From: Apostichopus japonicus | Lineage: Eukaryota > Echinodermata > Holothuroidea > Aspidochirotida > Stichopodidae | Direction: 5' to 3' | NCBI RefSeq assembly: GCF_037975245.1 | Contig: NC_092567.1 | Location: 23,962,376 to 24,026,375, forward strand | Length of the DNA stretch: 64,000 bases | Shown: positions 43,899 through 55,800 of the stretch, in pieces | How the letters are laid out: each line of letters opens with the position of its first letter | Numbering within the stretch: the stretch's first letter is position 1 | The notes under the pieces: generated by a model | What the model was told of the DNA's origin: nothing | Database searches by the model: none | The model's input: only the letters and a program-made list of their open reading frames with translations | Made by a program: the position numbers and the translations under genes

Positions 43899-46800
43899 AA
43901 CATATATATATATATCTACATATATATATGACAGCATAATATTTATAGATCCAATAGATAGAACTTTTACATGACACAGGGGCTGAGTAAAATTGATCCG
44001 TTTTATGACTCTGTCGTTAAAACCAGAATAATGTAAAGTAAAACATTTACAACAATTTTATTGTAGTAAGCTGAGAGCTGTAGAGAACATGTGAACCATG
44101 CAATTTTGGACAAACATGAACACAATGCCCAAGGCACTGTCTTTGATATAATTCTTGCCTTTGCCAATACCAATGAGAAAAGAACTAAGAGAGTTTATAA
44201 ACTTTTCACCTGATCCTACATGTTAAAGATATTACCTTGCCTCAGCAGAATCAAACTATTTTGTATGTAGCGGATTTTGTGTGATGTCACAGCTTTCTCT
44301 TTTTTGAAGTTCGATTGACAGCCGATGGTAGTTAAAATATGGATAGTAAGTAGACAAAAAAACAGCTCAGTAATGATAAGAACTGGTTACAGAAACAATG
44401 TTCATGGAAAATATGGTGTCTGGCATCATCAATGTTAGCAATGTATACTGACGATTCATCAATATAAACTGCTTATAGTTAATTTAGATAATAAATAGCT
44501 AATTTAGAATAAATTCATGTTTCAGAATCTTTCCACTTTTATCTTGGAGACCCTCTAGGGAAGGACATTTTTTCTCTCGAAAGAAATAGGAATGATAGCT
44601 TAGCAGCTGCCAATGTGTGTGAAGGGTAGGGAGGGGCATTAGACATTAATTTCAGAGAGCTAGGGGTAATAGAAGGGTGGGGGACGGGGAAATACAGCAT
44701 AACATACTAACTTGTCTTTATACTGCAAATTCTAAGGATTATTACATGGAAAGCCAAAATTGACAAATTTATCCATTGGAAAGATCTTGTAAAGTACAGT
44801 ATGATAAGTAGAGATCTATCAAAAACAAAAGTTTCTTGCAGTAATTTATGAAAAAAAAGCTTCAAAACCTGCTTCGACACTTAATCTTGCAGGTCTATAT
44901 ATTCATATCTCTATGGTGGTTAATATAACTACATAAATGGTTACGACAGCTGTTCATCAGCTAATATCTCAGTGTTGTCACCGTGAGTTTGTATATCCAT
45001 GCCTGTTGTAAAAAGAAATGATTAAGCAAAAAATGAAAATTAAAAAATATATATATATATAATAAAAAAAATAAATAAATAAATCAACCCTCAGATTTCG
45101 GAAGAAGAATGGTGAACCTAGGGCTGCACCTTTCTTTCAAGACATAAAACATGACAGATGCGAACGAATCACTACCCCATTAACTTCCAAGTTTCTTAAT
45201 ATAAGATCTCGGGGGAGACAGCAGGATCAATTGACTTGTTCCTGTGTGTGAACCCTTTACTCTGTTAACATTTTACCGTGAACATTCGGAGAGAACCAAG
45301 CCTGCTGTGGCTATATATAGCTGCAGGGCGCTAAAGGATTTCGGCATTCAGTACCACCAATGAAATCGAGGAAAGAGGGTCGAAGACTGGTGGAACATAT
45401 TCCACTGGGAGCTTACCATGCCCGATTGTGTCAGCATAATCAGCATAAAGACTTCCTCTAACAAACTGATACAAGGAAAACTTTGAATTTGGAAAAGTAA
45501 AATAACTTTAAGATATATCTCATAACTTTATGGATGGTGACTTGAATAGGTTATTTTTAGCTACTTAATCGTCGGAGTTGTTCGTCTGGAATATCACTCC
45601 GTTCTCTTTGCACTTATGCGCACGGGGTTACAGACGGGTTTGAGTGGGTTACAGACAGTTTGAGCGAGTTTAAACGTGGGAAATGAAATGCCTGTCTGCA
45701 GTGTACTCAGTAAACGACACAAGTCATGAGTAAGTTTTGAAGTGTTTACTGAGAAATGGAATTATGGTAAAGTTGTGGAATTACATTATTTCAACCTGCA
45801 GGCATGTTATAGCTGACAAATGCAAGCAACAGAAATCAATTTGGGAAACAGGAGGTTTATATAAAATCTACAGCAAGTATAATACATCAGTGTTGTTCTT
45901 ATGTACATAGATCACAGCTGATATGTGATTGTTTCGTTAATTTATTCGTGATCAGCTGCTTTGTTAATTAACTATAAAATGTTCGCTTTAAATAATTGTA
46001 ATACTCGGTATACCAAAAGAGGAAATATTACACGTACATGGAATTTTTAGTCGACTCTGAGGAGTCACAGATGAATAATTATCTAATATTCAAAGAGATA
46101 CTTCAAAATCAAAAAGAAAAAGAAAAAGAAAAAAAAGGAGGTATCAAGATCAAATCCTTCTAAAAGTGTGAGCACTGATGTCTTAGGGAAGTTGTACAAA
46201 TGTATGATAATGTTCACTTTTTTGTTGGTAGGCTCTGGTAAAAAGTTGAAAACGGAAAAGTTGAAAGTTGCAGAACTGGTAGATTAATTAAAGATATATA
46301 AACTTTCAAAATTAATTGAAGAGTCATACATACATGAAGCCTACTTTAATTTTGAGAGCTTTAACGGAACACAGTGTTCAATAAGCTAGAAAATAGTTAT
46401 CAAGGTATTGAAGGAAATGAAAAACAGTAGAGAGGAAAAGCTGTTAGCAATTTTAATTAAGTACTGCCAAAGCTTGTGTAGGTGAATATATGAAACTTAA
46501 AGGTCCTGTCATTTTGATCCTAGCAGGATCTTCGAAGGCTAGCCGTTAGAAGTAATTAAACTTAAGAGAAAAACATGACAAGATGTAGATTTAGTGAAAA
46601 CAGGCATGATGAAGGGATTAAAGGGGTCATAGAAAAATAATTATGGTGCACTGCAGGGCTAATTTTGTTGATAAAGTTTGCCTGTTCATAATTGTAGCTT
46701 GCAATGGACAACATGGGCTCTTTTTTAAGTTTTGTCCAAATAACAAAGTTGATTGTGCGACAAAACTGATTTTCAAATGACATAAATATAACAGTATTTT

Positions 46801-49800
46801 TTTTTTTAAATATCGTATTGCTCTAAAACTGTATAATGCTATTTTTTGTTTTGTTTTATTTGTTTTAAATTTTGCAGTTTTATGGATAGTTGTTATTTGA
46901 GTCTGGTACCTGGGATAGAATTTAGTGGGTTGCAACATCTGGAAACGCTTTCCTTGGAAGACAACAGTCTAATCACAATCCCCTATGCTGCCCTCTCTCA
47001 TCTTACGCATCTACGAGAACTCAAGCTGTCCATGAACTTGATCACAGAGATACAACCGTTTACCTTTAAGAATAACAGCTTTCTACAGACCTTGTAAGTA
47101 TATGAGGATGTTACTATAAAAACAATATTCATACTTACTTTGATGCCCAATTTAGTTCCAGTTGGCATGCCAAATTTTACTCAAGCCTGAGAGGAGTGAC
47201 ATGGGGGGGGGGGGTGCTACAGTCCTGGGACAAGGGACCAACTAGGAGCCCAGAGAAATATATGATACAGAGAGGTATGTGGAGATTGAAAGAGAGGGAA
47301 TCAAGTTTTTCTTCATTTTTTTTTTCTCTGTTGGTGGAATTGTTCATCACAGTTATCTCAAAAGGAATTAACAAAATGTAACAAAAAATATAATTTTTAA
47401 TTTTTTTGATTAATTTTTATGTTTTCATCTAGCTGGTGCAAGGTTCATGTATCTATTACCAACTTTTAAATTGGCTAGAAAGATCATCAACCAGAAAACA
47501 TATATCTTTCTCATCATCTCTTCAGATCCCTGAGTCACAATGGAATTTCGTTTATCCCGAATAACGCTTTTGCTGGATCACGCCATTTGACAGAGCTAGA
47601 ACTGGACGGTAACCCCATCGCTAACATTGGTCTACGAGCATTCAACAGCCTACCGGCACTCAAGTACATGTAAGTAGCTGGCAATGATAACATATATGAT
47701 GAACGTTGTGGCATAATATTGAATGGATTGGATGGGGCAGGGGGGGGAGGGGGGAAGGCGGGTTGGCAGGTTTAAGATTTCTAGACAAGATTTAAGTGTT
47801 TCTGTCTCACCCATCCTGACTTTAAAGGCATTGAAGACTCGCGCACAAAGAAACGTCTGATGCCAGTAATCTGACCTAGTTTCGAATGAGGTGTAACAGA
47901 AGTGTTAGACACCACCATCGATCCCAGAAAATACACACACAGCTTGCTACCGTCGCTAATTAGACACTAGTGTACAGTCAATACATGCAGCTACGGTCAA
48001 TACATACAACACAGTGTACATAGCAGCGATGGACATCTCAGCAGGGAGTTGTTATGGAACTCCCTGATCTCAGGTCCAGATCAAAGATAACAAGGTATCA
48101 CTGTCTACATTTTGTAGCGACAAGAAGAAAACTTCACTGCAAGTATCGGAAAGTTATCTCTTTTCAGAGGGTGGCATGCGGTTTGGGGCGAGTCTTCAAT
48201 ACCTTTAACTTTCCTGGGTATATCTCAATATTCCTACAGAGTCAATCAATGGACTACTGAAAACTTATTGGAAATAATGTACAAACTTTTCAGCTATTTC
48301 AGATAAAAGTGGCTGCAGAAGTTTCTAGAAGTAGGGGGGGGGAGGATGAGGCATGGGGGATAAAGGGAGTTTAATGTGTGAAAAGTTTCTTCATAAGTTG
48401 AGAAGTTGAGTAGAGTACATGCTTGGACATGTGAAACATATGCCAGTGAAAGTATCTGTGCTCGAAATGCTGCAACTACTGTACAACATACTGCAGTACA
48501 ATGCGTTAATACTGCAATTAACAAAATGCCTACATACAATACATTAATACTGTACAATGCATTATTAATATTAATACTGTATGCCACACTTGGAACATCT
48601 ATTTTTTCACAATTTTTAGTATCTGTGTATTCCTCCTACAGAAAAATGTCCGGTGTTACAAACCTGAGGACCTTACCTGATCTTACTGGTACCGTCCATG
48701 TAGAAGAAATGTAAGTCATTTTCCAAAAAAAAAAAAAAAAAAAAAATTTTAATGTGCTAAAATTATGGTATCAATGTTTAAATGATGGTTAGCTTGTTCG
48801 GTTAGCATGTTTCACAAATGCAGTGTGATATCAGTCCGATTTAAAATATTTGTCATGTATCTCACCCTTACCAGAACTTTCCATAGCTGTAACATTACCT
48901 CCATTCCTGAAGATTTCTGCACAACGATGGGCGATCTGGCTAAACTGTGAGTAATAATTATTTATTTTGCTTCCTTACTTTCGTACTAGGAATGATCTAA
49001 ATAATGCTCTTTGCTAGCACAGATTTTCATCCCCTCCTTATCGAGCTTGTCCTTGACTTTTGTAAGTATCTAAAGAGATCCTCCCCTTTGGGATTGTTTG
49101 AAATTATCCACCTCTACTATGCAGCGATGATTTGACTGAATAAGCAGTTTCTTTTGTTGAAATATTTCTAGGAAGAGAAAGGATGCATGCACAATTGCAA
49201 AATGTCTGACAATCTTCATAGGTTCTTCGCTGTTGGCCGTATAACAGTGTTTTTCAACGATAGAAACTGGCGGGAAAATGATCAAAATTTTCTATTTTAG
49301 AAGCCGCAAATGTATTCTACCGTTCCAAACCGACCGGAAACCGTTTTATTTGTGATTTTAATTTCCTTTTTTTTTTTGGCAGAGATCTGTACAGGAACCA
49401 TCTGGAGACCATACCCACATTCATCGGATGTACCAACCTCGTTACTTTGTGAGTTTTAATATTCGATCAAAATTAGCCTACAATGAGATTGACATATTTT
49501 GAAGCACCTGATAAGGTTGTAGGAAATGTACTAGTTATATAAGGATGTTTAATGTAAGCTTTTTTTTAAAGGGTAATGCATGTTTCTCCCTGTGCATTAA
49601 TATCAAGTTTAAGGGCAAGAAGAATCTATTTTGTTATAGTTTCACAACAGATGTGTAATGCTCCCCCTGTTGCCCCCTCACACCACCTCTCACCCTCCCC
49701 CCTTGCTCCCTCCCTCCAAATGTAAATGAAAAAAAAAAGAAAGAAATAAAAGAAGAGAGAAGTTCAGAAGGTCAGATTCTTGCTTCATCATCATTGATAC

Positions 49801-52800
49801 TCTCTGAGAAATTAATTGTGAAAGAAGTTTGTGACAGGCTTGAATGGGAGTATAGTCCAGAGAAACAACGGGGGGAGGGTGATGGGAGGGGGGTGATGGG
49901 AGGGGAGAGATGGGAGGGGAATAAGATGGAGGTTGGAGAGTCTGAAACTTCTTCCATGTACCTTCATTTCTTTTCTTTTTTTTCCAGAAATTTTGGTTTC
50001 AACAAGATAGTGGATGTTGCAAATAGCTCGTTTATTGGTCCGGACTGCCTTTTGGACCTGGTCCTGAAATACAATGAGATTACCTATATTCATCAGTTAG
50101 CATTCCATGGTTTACATTGTCTGGAGAACCTGTGAGTAGATAAAGCAGGTTTTTGTGGAGTTTGGTAATTAATTGCTCTATAAAGAAAATGACCAAAATG
50201 AAACAGACTGAGAAATTCTATAAAAAAAAAATGGAAAAGGGCAAATATATTTTTGAGGCTACAATGGGGGGGGGGGGTTGTTGAAATGACCGTGACTGGT
50301 CCTGTTATAGAACTGTGGCTTCTGACTGGTGCCCCCCCTCCCCCACCCCATGCCCAGACTAACGAAGTGGGCTTTACCAGAAGCCCAACCAACAAAGGGC
50401 TAAATAAGTCTGTTGTAGGACACAGCACAATCCTAAGGTCATTACTTTAAGTCACTTTGAATTCTATCCAAAGCATTCTTTGCAGCATTCAAACTAGATT
50501 AGTTATCGACAAAAGTTGTTGATTGACGAGCCCATATCGATGTATCCCATTATATATACTAGTTAATGCATCATTGTAAAGTAATGAAGGAAAATCATTT
50601 AAAAAAAAAAAAATTCCTCAATTTATGTTTGTGTATAAAAATGTCCTCGGTGATAAAATTTCAAAAATTGAAATCAAAGATTTTTACTAGTTTGGTCATT
50701 GGGGAGGGTCACCATTTTCACAGAGGGCGCTGTTTTCATTCAGCGCTGTAACATATCTTAGTCTGTGTACCGGGACTTCAAAAATATTCTTCAAAGGATC
50801 TCGTCTTGAATGATAATGAGAAGAATCGCAAACAATTTCTAAAAATTGAAATCAAAGATGTTTACTAATTTGGTCATTGGGGAGCTTCACCAATTATACA
50901 GAGGGCGCTGTTTTCATTCAGCGCTGTAACATATCTCAGTCTATGTACCGGGACTTAAACATTTTCTTCAAAAGATCTTTTCTTCAAAAAGTCCAGCATG
51001 TTGTCCGTTCCAGAGACTTGGATACAATTTTACTTATGCTTCAAAGCCATTCATTTATAGCCAGAGAAGGAAAATAGCAATTATTTTTGTATAAATAAAA
51101 TAATTAATATTTCAATTTACTGTTGGATTGATTGGTTGAATGATTAACAAATTTGTAGTTTTATTTGTTTATTTTTTATTTTTGTATAGAGATTTGAGCG
51201 GTAACAAGATAACAGCAATCCACCAGGATGCATTCATACCTCTTCAATATCTCCACAGTTTGTGAGTTGGTTTATTCTTGTTTTGTTTATTATTTATTTT
51301 TTTGCATAGTTTTTATTAATCTTGGTGTTTTTCTTAGTTTTGGTAGCTTGTGCTGGCACGCAAGTAACCCATAATCAGTGTGTGCATGTGCGTGTTTGAG
51401 TGTATGCATGTCCTACCTTTTAAACATGATATCACAAGAAATGGGCTGTAGGCAATATCTTTACTTGGCATGTGGCAAGTATGAGGTCCCTATTGTTTTG
51501 CTTGAGTTCTGTAGAGATCAAAATCTAAACTTTATAGCTTTATATTTTCAAGAATCACAACTTGAATAAAAATGTGTAAGCATGAATAGATATACTGTAC
51601 CTTATGACAATCACAAAGTTTTTAAATGTGATGATGTTGTTTAATGTTGATGTGCTTTTAGTCTTAAAAAGCCCAAATTTATTGCTATAATGGGGACTTT
51701 GTGGTACCTTCATTGTTTTATTTGACTCTTGTGAGTAATTGGTTAGTAGTGGGTTATGGGTGGGTTATGGGAGTAATGTCATGCTGTGATAGTAGAACAT
51801 GATTAAATGTTTCCTCAGCTGAATCATTCATAATGGGTTAGGAGTGGGTTATGGGTGGGTTATGGATGGATTATGGGTTATGTGACTATTGTCATGCTGT
51901 GATAGTAGAAAATGATTAAATGTTTCCTTAGCTGAACCATTCATTTCCACATTCCTGCCAATTCAGCATATTTTTTCTTTTCTTTTTCTTTAACCCATGC
52001 CGAATGTTTACAGCGTATACAGTTTTGGCTCAAGGGATTACGAAAAACATATCAATTGTGACAATTTGTACACATCATAACCAATAACAACAAATATGCC
52101 GGAAAGAATTTTGTACGTAAAAAGAAATAAAAGAGTAAAAAAAGATTGTGGAAATTTAAACCCTAACATAAAGGAGGTTTCAGAAAATAGGTCACTGCTT
52201 TTCGAAGGTTCATTCACCATGGCTGAACTGTCCATAGTAGCCAAACTTTTATTTGCCGAAGGCATTTTGAAGGCAAAGTTTGGAAATAGGTTATTTTATC
52301 CTCATTTCCCAATATATAGCTATAGGATGTCTGCCTTTGGTAAAAATGCTAGGGGTTTTAACAGAAACAATGTACGGTATTGTTAAACCTTATAAATATA
52401 GACACAATAGACTACCTGCAATTGTTTATTGGAAATCCATGAGGACCTTTAAAAAGTTTTATTTAGGCCATAAATTTACTGGTAAAGCGAGCATGAAATG
52501 GGGGAGTTATGTTAAACAGTTAAAAAAAAAAATTGGTCGGAAATGTGACATTGACCTATAGAAAATGTGAAAAACTCTACCTGAATTATACAAAGTAGGT
52601 CGCTGCATGCAAGTAGGGAGAGAGAAAGAATGCCGAAGTGTGCTGGCCGACTTCCATGGCAAAGATCAACAACCTGTTTTCTTATAGGGGGATATATGTA
52701 GGGGGAAGGCACAATTTGGTATATGTGCAATATAAACCTTTTACTTCTGCTGATACCTTACCTTGCCTTGTTTCCATCCAGTAATGCATATGTTATATCA

Positions 52801-55800
52801 GGGCTACTGCCATAGGGGTGAAGTGGAAGGGGTTGGGGTTGGGGAGGGGGAGGGGAGGGGAGGAGTCAGACCAATGAGAAGTGATGCTGCCTGTGATGGC
52901 AACATGGCCATATTAAAATTGTTGCCTTAAAAAATTGGGGCCCTTTGAAATTCGGGGCCATGGTCCCCCCAGGCCTGCAGCGTCTCCCGAGTTTAACTTA
53001 TCGTAGAAAACTTAAATAAGAGGTTGCAATTAATAAGTAGGTTAACTTATGGTAGAAAAGTACAGATGAATAACTTTAAATCTAACTTTCATCGCATGTT
53101 TTAAGTTTTCTAACTTGTACACAAACAATGTTGTTTTGTACATATTATTTGCTTGAAGTAACATTGCCCAATAAGATTGATTATTGTGTTAAATCAACAG
53201 TTATTCAGTATTTAGACTGAATTTTGTATTTGTCCGCCAATCAATAGAGCCCAGATTGCGACCCTCACCTCATTCAACCCCTTCCTCACCCTCATTCTAT
53301 CCCTTCCTCACCCTCGTTCAACCCTTCCTCACTCACCCTCATGCAACCCCTTCCTCACCCACGTACAACCCGTTCCTCACCCTTCCTCATTCAACCCCTT
53401 CCTCATTCAACCCTTCCTCACCCTCATTCTATCCCTTACACACCCTCATTCAACCCCTTCCTCACCCTCATGCAACCCTTTCCTCACCTTCATTAACCCC
53501 TTCCTCATTCAACCCTTCCTCACCCTCATACAACCCCTTCCTCACCCTCATGCAACCCCTTCCTCACCCTCATGCAACCCCTTCCTCACCCACATACAAC
53601 CCGTTCCTCACCCTCATTCAACCCCTTCCTCATTCAACCCCTTCCTCACCCTCATTCTATCCCTTCCTCACCCTCGTTCAATCCTTCCTCACTCATTCAA
53701 CCCTTTCACCTCCCTCATTCAACCCCTTCCTCATTCAGTCCTTCCTCACCCTCATTCTATCCCTTTCACACCCTCATGCAACCACTTCCTCACCCTCATG
53801 CAACCCCTACCTCACCCTCATTCAACCCCTTCCTCATTCAACCCCTTCCTCATTCTATCCCTTCCTCATTCTATCCTTCCTCACCCTCATTCTGCCCCTG
53901 CCTTCTTCATATCCATCACATTAAATGTCTCTGATATTTTTTCTTCACAGAAATCTTGCAAACAATCGGTTCAAAGTTATGCCCTCTGCTGGGCTTTTAA
54001 ACCTGGTGGAATTGTTTACTGCGCATAACCCAGAACTCAATAACATTCCTCCACCGGAAGAACTGCCGATGATACGACATATCAAGACGTCCTATGCTTA
54101 TCACTGCTGTCAGTACTTCAATGCCAGACACACACAAAGTTCCTCCCTAGAGGACCGCCTGTGGCTGGTAGGACCCTCCCAGGGCCAGTACCCAGAATGT
54201 AGGTACCAATTACTTTCAGCCTACAATTCCTCTCTCTCTGTTTTTAGTTTGCTGTTATATAGTTTGATGACAGATTTATAACAATCATTGCGTTCTGATG
54301 CAGTGACTTCATTTATATGTTAATTACCAGCATTAAACGAGCAGGATTAGGAACAGATGTATCCTTCTTCAAAAGTTATACGAGCAATATCTCTGAAAGT
54401 AAGCTAGTGGATACATTATAGACCTTGTGTTCAATAAACTATTTGCGTTGAATAACCATGAGTTTGTTTCTTTTCCAATAGATGTCTATAACCACAGCGA
54501 CTGGGACTACTCTTTCTCAACATTCGATGATTCTACCTCTTTTGATCAACTCCACCATCAGGACATGAGTGGTATTGATATGAAGGGTAGCATCTGGGGC
54601 ACTAGTTGGAGTGAACTCGAGGATACTATGACAGCAGACACTTATAACATCACCTGCCACCCCGAGCCCGGTTAGTGAATCCATATAAGCAAATTGAAGG
54701 GAAGAGGAAAATGGCAGGGGTGGGAAGTGGAGGTGGAAGGAGGGGTGGGTGGGGGTGGGGGGTAGGAGTGAGAGGTGGAGAAAGGAGGTATAGAGACTTG
54801 GGGATACCATGGCAGTACATAGTTACAACATCACCTGTCACCCCCCCCCCCCCCAGCCTGGTTAGTGACCTCATATGATCAAATTAGTTAGGAGAAAGGG
54901 AGAAAGTCAAGGGATGGAGAAGAGAAGAGGGGTGGGGGGAGGCATTAGCATGGCATCTACAGTGGATTCCTCTATTTCTGTTTATAAATAGAAACACCGT
55001 CGTAGGTGGTTTATTACAGCACGAATTACTGTATTAGGACAATAGAAAGAAATTATTTGCTACTACAAGATTATGTAATATTAAATGGTTCTTAAAAATC
55101 TCTCTGAGTTGGCTTGGATGACTTTTTTCGAAGCATGTTTGCCGATTGCGATAATCGTTTTATCATTTTCACGAGACATGATTTTATTTCAAATTGCGAA
55201 ACAAAAGGAAAAAAAAGTTTAATTCTTTTCCTTGTTGATTTTAAGAAGATAAAATTATTTATTTTTGGGTGATGAAAATATATCAGGGATTTTAAATTAC
55301 TCCCTCATTTGGTGTCAATATCTGGAAGGATGTCTTGATTGGTTGATCATTAATAACCTCGCAGTGATATTTTTGGAAGAGTTAATTATGTAAATTAATT
55401 AAATATTTGTTTCAAGACATGGACAGACAGAGGTTTCTCTAAATTGGGTTCAACAGCAAACCAAAACAAGAAAAATAAAAATAAAAAAGAGAGACAATCT
55501 TATTTCCATTGCCATAATGTCTGTGTTATATAAACCAGTGCTAATTTACAATTAACAGGTCCGTTTGTGCCCTGCGATGACATCTTTGAGTCTTGGTATC
55601 TTCGTCTCGGTGTTTGGATGGTGTTCGTTTTAGCCCTGACGGGTAACGTAACAGTCCTCGTTGTGAACATCTTCTCCAAGACCAAAATGGACGTCTCCAG
55701 ATTCCTGATATGCAACTTAGCCTGCGCCGACTTTATCATGGGTCTGTACCTCGGCTTCCTAGCGATCGTGGATATCACGAGCCTGGGCGAGTTTGAGAAG

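Larger units (their letters stand above)
39817..46877. other. Intron 4 (7061 bp)
   Basis: GTAAGT to tttgcag. It contains a duplicated 97-bp segment, a GGAA-rich tract, long C and G runs, two TA microsatellites and a promoter-like TATA/TCAGT pair, listed separately. No LRR exon in the correct phase was seen. Confidence 0.65.
51262..53950. other. Intron 11 (2689 bp)
   Basis: GTGAGT to cacag. It contains a 95-bp-period duplication and a long pyrimidine minisatellite running almost to the acceptor of exon 12. A 96-codon frame at 52096-52386 has no recognisable domain. Confidence 0.65.

Noticed and set aside
43752-43937. Tyr/Ile-rich minus-strand frame
   Set aside because: Translation of the TA microsatellite.
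51741-51880. Interstitial telomere repeat
   Set aside because: Words are GGGTTATG within a duplicated unit, not TTAGGG repeats.
52096-52386. 96-codon frame in intron 11
   Set aside because: No recognisable domain, no homologous pattern and no splice-compatible context; chance frame.
53256-53924. 222-codon frame on the + strand
   Set aside because: It is the pyrimidine minisatellite translated; Pro/Ser/His repeats, open in other frames too, inside an LGR intron.
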